DNA from: Bugulina stolonifera
Lineage: Eukaryota; Bryozoa; Gymnolaemata; Cheilostomatida; Bugulidae
DNA: 64,000 bases
NCBI GenBank assembly: GCA_935421135.1
Contig: OW285195.1
Location: 10,756,391 to 10,820,390 of the forward strand
Direction: 5' to 3'
The notes under the pieces are model-generated. The model made no database searches and was not told where the DNA came from. It saw nothing but the letters and a program-made list of their open reading frames with translations. Positions 11,951 to 23,089 of the stretch are shown piece by piece. Numbering within the stretch: position 1 is the stretch's first letter; each line of letters begins with the position of its first letter. Both the position numbers and the translations under genes were made by a program.

Positions 11951-12720
11951 ATGAAGATTATAGATACATTGTCTTTATCAGTTGAAGATCGGGGTGAATC
12001 GTCATCGGGTTATAAAAACTGAGCATTAGATGAAGATTCCAGGTTTGTTATCTTCATTAGCTGAAGATCAGGGTGAATCGTCATCAGGTTATAAAAACTA
12101 AGCATAGATGAAGATTCCAGGTGCATTATCTTCATCAGCTGAAGATCAGGGTGAATCGCCATCGTCTTATAAAAACTGAACATTAGATGAAGATTCCAGG
12201 TTTGTTATCCTCATCAGCTGAAGATCAAGGTGAATCGCCATCGTGTTATAAAAACTGAACATTAGATGAAGATTCCAGGTTTGTTATCTTCATCAGCTGA
12301 AGATCAGGGTGAATCGTCATCGGTATATAAAAGCAGAGCATAGATGAAGATTCCAGGTGCATTATCCTCATCAGCTGAAGATCAGGGTGAATCGTCATCG
12401 TGTTATAAAAACTGAACATTAGATGAAGATTCCAGGTTTGTTATCTTCATCAGCTGAAGATCAGGGTGAATCGTCATCGGTATATAAAAGCAGAGCATAG
12501 ATGAAGATTCCAGGTTCGTTGTCTTCATTAGCTGAAGATCAGGGTGAATCGTCATCGGTATATAAAAGCAGAGCATAGATAAAGATTCCAGGTGCATTGT
12601 CTTCATCATCTGAAGATCAGGGTGAATCGTCATCGGTATAAAAACTGAGCATAGATGAAGATTCCAGTTGCATTATCTTCATCATCTGAAGATCAGGGTG
12701 AATTGCCATCGTATTATATA
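11951..12720. repeat. 78-bp tandem repeats (about nine) in the retrotransposon 3' region
   Basis: The phrase gatgaagattccagg recurs at 12029, 12107, 12186, 12265, 12343, 12422, 12500, 12578 (changed) and 12654, spacing 76-79 bp. Each unit holds the near-palindrome CTTCATCAGCTGAAG, able to form a hairpin in RNA. Confidence 0.9.
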
Positions 12721-12827
12721 AAAAAAATGTGTAAGTGAGGATTCCAATTTTATAACCTATGCGTATATAACAATTTTTATCTTCAAGAAATTCAATGCTT
12801 GATAATTGTACTATCCATATGTGTTAT

Positions 12828-13664
12828 TTAAATTTCAGTCGGCTGAGAGCGTTGAGGTGAAAGATTATTCCAAGGGGTCTCCTTGCCAATATAAACCTCT
12901 CTGAGTTGAGCAGCATCTAAAACTCCTTCTAAGGTTAGTTCCATCCTTATTGATAATTCGTATTGTGCAGTTGGAGATTCCAGAGCCATTATGAAATGTT
13001 TTACTGCCATCTTTTCCCTTGTGTCAAAATCTAGCTCTTCATAAACAATGTTTACCATGTTTCTAATGTCACTGGCTAAATCCGCCAGTGTCTCAGAAGG
13101 TTTTCGTTTCCTTCTGGGTAGAGCAAGTTCATATCGTTTCTTTAATAACTGTTCGCCGAATCGAGCCTGTAGCCTATTGCTAATGACACCAGGATCGTTT
13201 GTATCATCGTATAATACATCCCTTGCTTTACCTTGTAAGCACATTTTCAACCATAGTCCTTGTTCATTTTGTAGATGCCAACCATTTAGTCTACATACGT
13301 CCCTGAAGTTACTAAGGAACTTCTTCAGACCATCACCGTCATGAAAAGAGGGTAACGGACAGATAGATGCCTTATATTTGTATGTTGGAGCTGAAGCGGC
13401 GGATGTTTGGAATACCGGATCTACGTATTCTACTTCATGAGCTGGACTTGTAGAACTCACGTTGGCATTCATATTTGTGTTAAGAGTAGAATTTGGAGTA
13501 TTATGGTTTTCATTAACTGTGTCATTTACTATTTTCCTGAGATTTTTTTGTTCCAACTGTATCGTGGTCATGTCCTGGCGAATTTTTTTCAATTCTTCAA
13601 GTAGCAGTGTCGATTCGGTGGTCTCTGTATCCACCATATTCTTGCTTTTCCTAGTCTTCGGCAT
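12828..13664 (-). CDS. Gag-like protein of LTR retrotransposon (278 aa)
   Basis: A single open frame with a coiled-coil-like N-terminus (residues 15-50, LLLEELKKIRQDM) and a retrotransposon Gag/capsid-like middle: CPLPSFHDGDGLKKFLSNF, W at GWHLQNEQ, LWLKMCLQGKARDVL, and LQARFGEQ followed by an Arg/Lys-rich segment. This is the usual Ty3/gypsy-type order of motifs before a nucleocapsid. No CCHC zinc knuckle is seen and the frame ends just after the capsid-like part. It lies between two blocks of tandem repeats and is the only protein of the element. Confidence 0.8.
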   Translation of the reverse strand: MPKTRKSKNMVDTETTESTLLLEELKKIRQDMTTIQLEQKNLRKIVNDTVNENHNTPNSTLNTNMNANVSSTSPAHEVEYVDPVFQTSAASAPTYKYKASICPLPSFHDGDGLKKFLSNFRDVCRLNGWHLQNEQGLWLKMCLQGKARDVLYDDTNDPGVISNRLQARFGEQLLKKRYELALPRRKRKPSETLADLASDIRNMVNIVYEELDFDTREKMAVKHFIMALESPTAQYELSIRMELTLEGVLDAAQLREVYIGKETPWNNLSPQRSQPTEI

Positions 13665-13691
13665 TGTAAGTTGTATTTATCTGCTCTTCTA

Positions 13692-14986
13692 GCAGTTTTT
13701 GCTGATAGGTATGGTGTTCCTTGAACTACCAACCCCCTCACTCTGAGTGAGTTAATACCAGTAGTTCCAACAGGCAAGTGAGGGTTGCCAGGGAACACCC
13801 AATACGGTTTTCTGAAGCCGATATACAACTCAAGGTTGTACCAAAGCCCAGTGTACCTAGGGATTAAAGGTATTAACCTGTCCCTACCGCTAAGTATAGC
13901 AGGGATAACTTCTGATTCACCGAAGTTGTCTGCTCTTGAAGCAGTCCTACCGCTCAGTATAGTAGGAACTCTGTCCAAGGTTGTCTGTTCTTGAAGCAGT
14001 TTTTGCTGATAGGTATGGTGTTCCTTGAACTACCAACCCCCTCACTCTGAGTGAGTTAATACCAGTAGTTCCAACAGGCAAGTGAGGGTTGCCAGGGAAC
14101 ACCCAATACGGTTTTCTGAAGCCGATATACAACTCAAGGTTGTACCAAAGCCCAGTGTACCTAGGGATTAAAGGTATTAACCTGTCCCTACCGCTAAGTA
14201 TAGCAGAGATAACTTCTAATTCATCAAAGTTGTCTGCTCTTGAAGCAGTCCTACCGCTCAGTATAGTAGGAACTCTGTCCAAGGTTGTCTGCTCTTGAAG
14301 CAGTTTTTGCTGATAGGTATGGTGTTCCTTGAACTACCAACCCCCTCACTCTGAGTGAGTTTAATACCAGTAGTTCCAACAGGCAAGTGAGGGTTGCCAG
14401 GGAACACCCAATACGGTTTTCTGTAGCTGATATACAACTCAAGGTTGTACCAAAGCCCAGTGTACCTAGGGATTAAAGGTATTAACCTGTCCCTACCGCT
14501 AAGTATAGCAGGGATAACTTCTGATTCACCAAAGTTGTCTGCTCTTGAAGCAGTCCTACCGCTCAGTATAGTAGGAACTCTGTCCAAGGTTGTCTGTTCT
14601 TGAAGCAGTTTTTGTTGATAGGTATGGTGTTCCTTGAACTACCAACCCCCTCACTCTGAGTGAGTTAATACCAGTAGTTCCAACAGGCAAGTGAGGGTTG
14701 CCAGGGAACACCCAATACGGTTTTCTGAAGCCGATATACAACTCAAGGTTGTACCAAAGCCCAGTGTACCTAGGGATTAAAGGTATTAACCTGTCCCTAC
14801 CGCTAAGTATAGCAGGGATAACTTCTGATTCACCAAAGTTGTCTGCTCTTGAAGCAGTCCTACCGCTCAGTATAGTAGGAACTCTGTCCAAAGTTGTCTG
14901 CTCTTGAAGCAGTCCTACCGCTCAGTATAGTAGGAACTCTGTCCAAAGTTGTCTGCTCTTGAAGCAGTCCCACCGGAGTCGCCAAC
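13692..14986 (-). repeat. Four 304-bp tandem leader repeats plus 54-bp partial units
   Basis: Units start at about 13701, 14005, 14309 and 14614 (spacing 304, 304, 305) and two shorter partial units follow. Each contains small inverted repeats such as ctcactctgagtgag and cctaccgctcagtatagtagg. Open frames inside the units are by-products of their length and are not annotated. They occupy the leader between primer binding site and gag. Confidence 0.9.
14967..14984 (-). promoter_or_regulatory. Primer binding site of gag-only retrotransposon
   Basis: On the minus strand TGGCGACTCCGGTGGGAC lies two bases inside the 5' LTR. It begins TGG, the complement of a tRNA CCA end. The donor tRNA was not identified. 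Confidence 0.75.
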
Positions 14987-15311
14987 TGTGATATTCTTGC
15001 TCTTGAGGTTCGGCCTAAATATCAGTATTGAGTGATTTAGGGCTTTTAATGATATTTATTTGTAACCTGGAAAGAAAAAAATGAGTATGAGCGATAAACT
15101 CAAAACTGATCAATAGAACAAAAATCACCTCCTTATATACATGTAGTTATGCAAATTATGACAATCTTATTGGTCCACGTTATGACCAATAAGAAGATAA
15201 AGATATTTATAATCTCGAAGATAATAATAATAAAGGGTTATGATATATAAAAAATAAGGTCTTGTATCTTTGAGATTAAAGGAAAAAATGGCAGCAATCA
15301 AATCTATTACA
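14987..15311 (-). repeat. 5' LTR of gag-only retrotransposon
   Basis: 325 bp, partner of 11384-11708, adjoining the primer binding site. Confidence 0.9.
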
Positions 15312-16974
15312 AAAATGTTGGGAAGAATTAGAATAAGAATGAAATTGCAAAGAGTGCTTCAAGTTGGATTATCTAAAGAAGACCTATAAAACTTGCTACA
15401 ACATAAAAATTTATTAGACACCAAACTTTTGTTCCATTTTATTAAATTATAAACATATAAATAGCTTTATTTATGAAAACACTGAATTATAATAATAAAA
15501 ATTCAGTATTTTCATAAGTTAAGTTTATAATTATTATATTAACAACTATAATCATAATGTAAGCCTGTCTTTTGAACTTCAGAATCTTTGAGAATAAACA
15601 AATCTTCTAAGCTTTTAGATGACGTGACAGCTTTCAGACAACAGCTTTGATATGCTTCTGGGTCAGGGTGTGCCTGGCTATGTCATTGGTACCACCATCA
15701 GTAATACTAGAAGGTGCAGAAGGCATAATCATTATGATAATGATAATTTTATATTTAATAAAATATTGATATTAAAAACCTAATTTACTTTTAGAAATAA
15801 AATAAATGAATTTGACCCATTGATTTTAAATTTGAAAATTGCCGAGTCTTTTGCTTGTTTGTACTGTGAAAATTGTTTGGCTTAACAGCTAAATTAACAC
15901 CCAATAGACAAATAATGGAAACATTATTTGTACAAGCAAATAATAATAATTATAATATCAATGAGTGAATTTGCATTTGCGCGGTGGTCGTCATTGACAT
16001 TAGAGCGTTTATATAAAATAGCTATCCACTGTTGAGGAGGCTCTAGTACACCACCAACATAGCTTAGGAATTAGTCAGAGTTTGGGCTATCACTAGTGGC
16101 AATTGGCATAGACACGACAGTCACTAGACATCGAACTACTTCAAAAATAAACGGTGTGTAGCATATTTTATATAGCAAAATTCCCCAGGATTTGCGACGC
16201 TCAACCCTTTTTCAGTCAATGTTTTGGAAAATCCAAAGGAAAAAATAAATAAAATTTTTTGGAGCAGCAATTTTTTAATTCCCGGGGTATAAATCAGGAC
16301 ATTGGGACAGTGTAGGGACAATTTTCAAATCCCGGGGGTGTCCCGAGAAACCCGGGACACTTGGCAAGTATGTGGTGTGCACTCCCTAGTTAGGTGCAGA
16401 GCATACTTGCCAAGTAACCTGGGTAAAAAATCTGGACACATGCGCGGACCAGAGGGGGACGGATGACATGGCCGCAGGCCATGCCAGCCCGCATAGTGGG
16501 CTGCCAGAAAGGGTGCGGGAGGGGCAGAGGAGCACCCTCCCGCATTCAAAATATTTTTTGTGAGCCACTAAAATGACAGTCACAGTAGTTAGGACAATTT
16601 CACTTGTATTTGTATGCTGCTCTAGTGGTAAAAAAATATGTTCATATTACGTGCATAGTGGAATGGTTTTAAAATGGTGGGAAGCATACTTGCCAAGTGT
16701 CCCGGGTTTCTCGGGACACCCCCGGGATTTGATAATTGTCCCTACACTGTCCCAATGTCCTGATTTATACCCCGGGAATTAGGAAATTGCTGCTCCAAAA
16801 AATTTTATTTATTATTTCCTTTGGATTTTCCAAAACATTGGCTGAAAGAGGGTTGAGCGCATAGAGGTAGGATAGAGCCAGTACTATATAGAAAGCCAGT
16901 GACGCCGTAAGGACCCACTTTTTTGCTTTAGACAAAGTTCCGGTTTGCATTTTTGCACGTGAATGTAATTAGTT

Positions 16975-17037
16975 ATGCCAAAGTTTTGTGCAGTAATAAC
17001 TCATCCAGGACTCGTGACAAGTCATTTCACACGTAAG
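16975..17037 (+). pseudogene. THAP-domain start of P-type transposase (degenerate)
   Basis: The frame reads MPKFCAVITHPGLVTSHFTR. THAP zinc fingers begin MPxxCAVxxC; the first Cys is present but the second is replaced, so the C2CH finger is broken. It lies 115 bp inside the left end of the P-like element, the expected place for the transposase start. Confidence 0.5.
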
Positions 17038-17042
17038 CTTAG

Positions 17043-17285
17043 AAAAAGACAGTTCGAAACAGGACTTTTCACAGCTGGACAGTTAGAAACAGGACAGTTC
17101 GAAACTGTGTAGATTACATTTAGAAGAACAAAACTTGCAGAAAGTTCATTTTAACTTATTAAATTAATAAAAAAAATATTAAAAATTAGTTAAAGTCTGG
17201 TGGTTTGGGCTTAAGCATTTCGAACTGTCCAGTGCTGAACTGTCCACTTTGGAAACGTCATTTTCAAATAGCAGCACAGTCCTCA
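17043..17285. mobile_element. MITE of the TTCGAAC family, copy 2, inside the P-like element
   Basis: Begins aaaaagacagttcgaaacag and ends with inverted cagtgctgaactgtcc...gtcattttcaaa. Shares the AT-rich centre attaaaaatta with the copies at 3562 and 34183. It lies within the P-like element, so it is the innermost of the nested insertions. Confidence 0.65.
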
Positions 17286-17667
17286 AACTGACAGTCCAGC
17301 AGATGTCCAGTATAGTATTGTCACTTAACCCTAAAGATTCAGTAGCAGATGTCAGCGTGAATGTAGATTATTCATATGGTAGTAATCTAGGTTGGTATTG
17401 GAATTGATGTCTCTTTTTATAGCATTTTATCTTGGAAGATAATAATTTCAGTGTTACCATAATATTTGATGGAATAGGCTATATCATCCACACGCACGTG
17501 TCCATGTAATATATATGTACAAAGGTACAATGTATAAACATACCTATATACATGTATGTTATCATAATATATATAAATATAATATGTATATAACATTCAG
17601 TGTAAAGGTGCGTTGCGTGGGAGTTTCCTAAGTTTTGAATATTTTTTGATATTTTATTGCTACAGAT

Positions 17668-17883
17668 CAGATGCTACTTATTCTGTTACTTTCAGAGTTT
17701 CTCAAGACTTTGTTTAGCAGAATTCATAGAATGGGAGAGCATAACAACAACCCAACTGCTACAGGCTTTAGGGCAGATCCAAGAAAGCTGTTGATGAAGC
17801 GGTCAGTGTCCACTTTAAATGTAGCCAATTCAGCTGACTGTGACTCCAGCTCTGGTTTATTTTCTTTACGGTGGTGCAAGTGA
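17668..17883 (+). pseudogene. C-terminal fragment of P-element/THAP9-type transposase
   Basis: After an acceptor (ttgctacag) the frame reads LSEFLKTLFSRIHRMG then EHNNNPTATGFRADPRKLLM. THAP9/P transposases end in a segment of the form NxFSxIRxxGGxNxNPTxxxFxxAxRxLL; the Phe-Ser, Arg, Asn-Asn-Pro-Thr and Leu-Leu positions match. The preceding catalytic region was not found intact. Confidence 0.6.
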
Positions 17884-18551
17884 AAAGCTCCAATACCTTC
17901 TGTTTAACATCGCTACAAACTTGTAACACTCACCCACTGAATATTCTTGGATATTTCAGGAAAAATTGCAAGAACTCTACACGGCAGTGCGGAAGTGTGC
18001 AGGTGGCTTTGGTGATCATTTGTATGTCGTAGGATGATGAAGGCCAAAAACAGAGGTGGCCTCACTTATGCTACTGATTTAGTAAAGCAGATTGTGGTTT
18101 GATGTGAGCAGGTGTTTATACAGTGTATTTCGATTCTCGACCGATGAATAGACATTTGAAACATTGAACTTTTGCTTCATTTCAATACCTGTAACATAAT
18201 TTTACAATAAGTGTATCATAAATTTCTTATTTTTTTGTTATTTAATTCTTTTATTGCTATGTCTATGACATTTTTGCTAACTTTCAATCTTGTTTGCATA
18301 TACATATTTGTCTGGTTATGATAGTCATATGATTTACCATCCATAATTCTGCACTGCAGATGATAAAACAAAAATATAATACAGTGCAATAATAGATATA
18401 ATGCATATGTAGTTGACTTCTCATTAATTTCAATTATATCAGAAGTTGTATTTTTAATGTATCATAGATAGTTTTTAACTTGCAGAGTATTGATAGCCAC
18501 AAAATATGTGATTTTGTTGAGCAAACGTTATCGATTTCGTATTGTTACAAT

Positions 18552-18780
18552 GGATTTAATAGCAAACCGGAACTGCGTCTAAAGCAAAGAAGTGGGGCCA
18601 GACCGGCTTCACGACCGTAATAGTAATAGCGGTCGAGTCATAGAGGTAACACCCCATAGAGCAGGAACTTAAAAATTTTCCGCTATTGAACGCCGATTGG
18701 CCACTTGATGCCAGTTTTCCCCACGAGCGGCCATGATGCGATGGGGATTTCGTCCGTTTGTTTACATTAGTTACCATTAC
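18552..18780. repeat. Internal inverted copies of both P-element ends
   Basis: 18552-18636 matches the reverse complement of the left end around 16905-16960 (aaaccggaact, gtctaaagcaaa, gtggg). 18637-18780 matches the reverse complement of 21630-21760 (catagag, agagcaggaac, gcggccatgatg, gtttgtttacattagttac). The two ends meet here tail to tail. Confidence 0.7.
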
Positions 18781-20453
18781 AATTATATATAAAACATAAA
18801 ATTTTTCAACGCTGTTATTTACAGATACTATTTGCGTAAAATGTTTTGAATTTATATCTAAACTGTTTAATAATATCTCTGCTTTTTCACAATAATAGTG
18901 ATTTTAAAAATCTCTTTGTAAAATAGGACTTTAAAGAAAAATAAGAATGGATGTTTACTCGACCAAATAATACTAGTAACCGACTAGCACGGCAGCGTAT
19001 ATCGGTAGAAAGTCTGTGAATGCGTTGATTGGTCAACCAAAACAAAACCGCATATTATTGGGTATTAAAATGTCTAATCGCTAACATGATAGGCTTATTG
19101 TACAGAATTATCTACCCATAAAGGACTTTCGATAGCACGTGAACAATTCTCTGTTCATTTCAAAAAATGAGCGTGGAGCTAGTTGTACTAGTGGCATTCC
19201 TGGAACAATAATTATACAATCTGACAATCTCATATAGTTAACATTGGTGTGATTGCAAGGGTGTACTTTGGGTTTCTTTGGACTAACAGTGTGGTTAGTA
19301 GGAATACAGTACGGTTGTTGTGAGTTAGAACTGGAAAGACAATGAAATAAATTCAATTGTTATTTATTCTTAATATTGTAGAATTATTATTATATTATAA
19401 TTATTGTTGTAAAATTAAAAAATTACTCAATAGTAAAATTAGATAATATAATAAGTTATAGCAAGTATAATATTGTTTAAAATTAATAAGCACATTCATT
19501 TATCCAGTAATAGTGGAATCTCTCGGTACTGTTATTGATTGATTGAGGCTGAGTTAAATTAACTTTGCTCACTGTCACTGCTGTACCTATAGTTATTAAT
19601 TATAGTAATGATAATAGGCTACTACTACGTTGTAAATACAGTAATACTATCAGGTGAAGTTGTGATCGCGACTCACTAGCAATTTATTACAATAGTCACA
19701 GATCACAATCACTCACTCATTAGATCAGTGACTACACTATACCTACTAACTATTATCTTATTAATTTAGGTGATTTCCATAGACTACCTATCAACATGAA
19801 CATGTTTATCATTGAATTGATTATATTTATATAATTATTTTATAATTAAATATTAATATTTGTGACTGTAAATTAATTTTTTTGTAATAAATAATAATTA
19901 TAATTAATATAATAGGCTAAAAATATAATAGACCTATCATGATTATAATTATTGTAATTGTGTTGTAGGCCTATCATCATTACTTTGAATGTTAGTATAG
20001 GCTAACTTTATATTGCTAGGAAATTTATTTAAGAAATCTATAAACTATCAATGACTTTGTTTCACAGATGTGAACTTTCCTTTGTCCATTCCTGTCTAGA
20101 GTTTGATTCCGAGGCTTTGTAGTATCTAATTGCCTAGCACAGTTAGTAGCCTAAGTAGGCCTACATTATAATCAAAGATCTACACCAGCTTAGCATAATC
20201 TTAGAATGGTTTCAAGCTAAACTATAACTGAAAGGAAAGATGATGTGGAAGGAAAAATCTAAATTTATTAGGGCTGTTAATTAGTCATTAAACATTATAA
20301 TGTAGAACGTTGAATAGTCTTATGTAAGTTTATAGGCCTACGTCATTTATTTAATTTCTTGGTAACAGTTTGTTTAACCAAAACTTTCCTGGCCTTTCTA
20401 CCTACAATAGAATAGGTGCAGATTGAGTTGTAACATTGATTTGTTATTTATAG

Positions 20454-21101
20454 GTTGGAGATTAAAGTGAAATCTGGATACCACGATGCACATCGCCACA
20501 ACTCTATGTGTGGTGCTCATCCATCATACCCATCAAGTAGGTTACGTTTATGAACTTTTTTCCTGGGACTCGTGCACACACAAACTGGAGCAACTGCTTC
20601 CCAATTAGAAATGGGTTTCACGACTAAAATGAGATGCTTGATTTAATGAAGGCTTGTTGTTTTATATATATGTGTGAGAAGGTACTTGGTAGATTTCTGT
20701 CGTCTATTATAGAGCTGTTATGAATTTAATTCATAGGTAACATCCAGAGTGATCAACTATATCAACATATATGTCTTATCGAAATCGTACTTTATTTTAC
20801 TTTTATATAATGTGATGCCAATTTGGCAAGAATCATGTAACTACTAATAGCTGTACTATTATGGTAGGACAGTAGGCATTGAACATGTTTCGTTACTGCT
20901 TTATTATTTGGATCTAATACCTCTTATATGTCTGTAAACTATTTATCTGTGGTAAGCGTGAAGCATTTATTTATCTGGTATCAATTTCCTAATATAGGTC
21001 TACTAGACAGAATATTGGTCTGTGCTGATGCTGTGAATTTTGAAGAGCTGGCTGACCTTATTCCTAAGAATGGCAAGGAGCGACTTCTGAATATTGAATA
21101 A
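20454..21101 (+). CDS. Two-exon coding fragment inside the P-like element, unknown
   Basis: Exon 20454-20536 (LEIKVKSGYHDAHRHNSM then CGAHPSYPS) joins exon 20998-21101 in phase, giving SLLDRILVCADAVNFEELAD and LIPKNGKERLLNIE then a stop. The composition looks like real protein. Whether it belongs to the transposon or is a captured host fragment cannot be told, and the 5' exons were not found. Confidence 0.35.
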
Positions 21102-23089
21102 GAGTTCTTATGCTATTTTTATTCAGTAAATATTTAAAATAGATTTGGTCAAAATATTGGCATTTATACTCCATGTTATGAATTAGTTTTGTTTGTCTAC
21201 ATAAATGTTTTTATTTGTAATATGCAACTTCTGCAAATCTGTTCTACATATAGAAATACATATATTAATACTTATACTCTATCAATCATGTGATACCAGG
21301 GTAAACCATAGGACATAGGACAATTAACAACTACAGTAGCTTTAGCTGTATTGTAATTTGAGGTAAAAGTAAAGTAATCTTGCCTACTGAAAGCCAAAAT
21401 AACTAGAACTAGGAGCTGGGTAATAATAATTTTGTGATGTACTTATATACTAATATACAATATTTGCAATTATCATGCAGTTACTATCAAAGTTACAAAA
21501 TATAATAAATACAATAATTATGTTGGTCTGAAATAATTGGAAAATATGTGTGCAACAGAAAATTTCAGATTATTGGCAGCAAAGAACAAATTTTGACTAC
21601 TAACTAAATGACTAACTAATCATAGCAGCGCATAGGTAACTAATGTAAACAAACGGTAACTACCCCAACACATCATGGCCGCTAGGGATGAAAAGTGGCA
21701 TCACAAAATTTACCGGAGTTCCTGCTCTAGGGGAGATAACTCTATGGGTCGAGTACTGGCTCTATCCTACCTCTATGGTTGAGCGTCGCAAATCCTGGGG
21801 AATTTTGCTAAATATAATTCTACACACCGTGTAGTTCGATGTCTACTGACTGTCGTGTCTGCGCCAATTGCCACTCGTGATAGCCCAAACTCTGACTAAT
21901 TCCTGAGCTATATTGGCAGTGTACTAAAGCCTCCCCAACAGTGGATAGCTATTTTATATAAACGCTCTAATGTCAATGACAACCACCGCGCAAATGAAAA
22001 TTCACTCATTAATTATTTGCTTGTACAAATAAAGTTTCCGTTATTAGTCTATTGGATGTTAATTTAGCTGTTAAGCCAAACAATTCTCACAGTACAGACA
22101 AGCAAAAGACTCGGCAACTTTCAAAATTAAAATCAATGGGTCAAGTTTATTTATTTTATTTCTAAAAGTAAATTAGGTTTTTAATAATATCAATATAATG
22201 AATATTATAATTATGCCTTCTGCACCCTCTAGTATTACTGATGGTGGTACCAATGACATAGCCAGGCACACGCTGACCCGGAAGCATATCTAAGCTGTTG
22301 TCTAAAAGCTGTCACGTCACTTAAAAGCTTAGAAGATTTGTTTATTCTCAATGATTCTGAAGTTTAAAAGACAGGCTTACATTATGATTATAATTTTTAA
22401 TATAATAATTAATATTATAAACTTAACTTATGAAAATACTGAATTATTAATATTATTATTATAATTCAGTGTTTTCATAAATAAAGCTATTTATATGTTT
22501 ATAATTTAATAAAATGAAACAAAAATTTGGTTTCTAATAAATTTTTATGTTGTAGCAAGTTTTATAGGTCTTCTTTAGATAATCCAACCTGAAGCACTCT
22601 TTGCAATTTCATTCCTATTCTAATTCTTCCCACCATTTTAAAACCATTCCAATATGCATGTAATATGAACATATTTTTGACCACTAGAGCAGCATACAAA
22701 TACAAGTGAAATTGCCCTAACTACTGTCATTTTAGTGGCTCACAAAAAATATTTTGAATGCGGGAGAGTGCTCCTCTACCCCTCCCGCACCCTTTCTGGC
22801 AGCCGCTACGCGGGCTGGCATGGCCTGCGGCCATGTCACCCGTCCTCCCTCTGGTCCGCGCATGTGTCCAGATTTTTTACCCAGGTTACTTGGCAAGTAT
22901 GGTGGGAAGAATTAGCATAGGAATGAAATTGCAAAGAGTGCTTCAGGTTGGATTATCTAAAGAAGACCTATAAAACTTGCTACAACATAAAAATTTATTA
23001 GAAACCAAATTTTTGTTTCATTTCATTAAATTATAAACATATAAATAGCTTTATTTATGAAAACACTGAATTATAATAATAATAATAAA

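Larger units (their letters stand above)
11384..15311 (-). mobile_element. Gag-only LTR retrotransposon inserted in element A
   Basis: Two 325-bp LTRs (11384-11708 and 14987-15311) begin TG and end CA, differ at only one site that I can see, and are flanked by the 5-bp duplication aaaat (11379-11383 and 15312-15316). Removing the element restores the hAT sequence found intact at 22610-22650. In minus orientation the order is 5' LTR, primer binding site, tandem leader repeats, gag, tandem 78-bp repeats, polypurine tract, 3' LTR. No protease, reverse transcriptase, RNase H or integrase is present, so it must depend on enzymes supplied by another element. Confidence 0.9.
11116..16372 (-). mobile_element. 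hAT-like element A (non-autonomous), interrupted by an LTR retrotransposon
   Basis: Terminal inverted repeats CATACTTGCCAAGT...ACTTGGCAAGTATG, flanked by the 8-bp direct repeat tggtgtgc (11108-11115 and 16373-16380). An 8-bp duplication with short inverted ends fits the hAT superfamily. On the minus strand near 15610-15720 a relic reads GGTNDIARHTLTQKHIK, which matches the Gly-Gly-x-Asn-Asp-(I/V)-x-x-His spacing of the BED/TTF-type zinc finger in many hAT transposases. No catalytic core remains. The element without its insert is about 1.3 kb. Confidence 0.85.
16860..21777 (+). mobile_element. P-element-like transposon inserted in element B
   Basis: Terminal inverted repeats of at least 26 bp start CATAGAGGTAGGATAGAGCC, flanked by the 8-bp duplication gttgagcg (16852-16859 and 21778-21785). 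Eight-bp duplications and CA-start ends fit P elements. Coding relics agree: MPKFCAV at 16975 (start of a THAP domain) and a C-terminal segment at 17671-17880. Inside, 18552-18636 is an inverted copy of the left end and 18637-18780 an inverted copy of the right end, so the 4.9 kb body is a rearranged dimer rather than a simple element. Confidence 0.75.
16685..22901 (+). mobile_element. hAT-like element B, inverted, inserted in A' and split by a P-like element
   Basis: Third family member in opposite orientation, with terminal repeats at 16685 and 22888-22901 and the 8-bp duplication gtgggaag (16677-16684 and 22902-22909). Its own body is interrupted at 16859/21778 by the P-like element. The finger relic (APSSITDGGTNDIARHTL) is on the + strand near 22215-22280. 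Confidence 0.85.

Noticed and set aside
11951..12720. Regular repeats resembling a CRISPR array
   Set aside because: Units are contiguous 78-bp repeats without unique spacers, inside a eukaryotic LTR element.
13589..14907. Repeated 109-129 codon minus frames with phrases like DRVPTILSGRTASRAD
   Set aside because: They repeat with the 304-bp leader units, run across unit borders and show no domain. Best explained as by-products of a repeat without stops.
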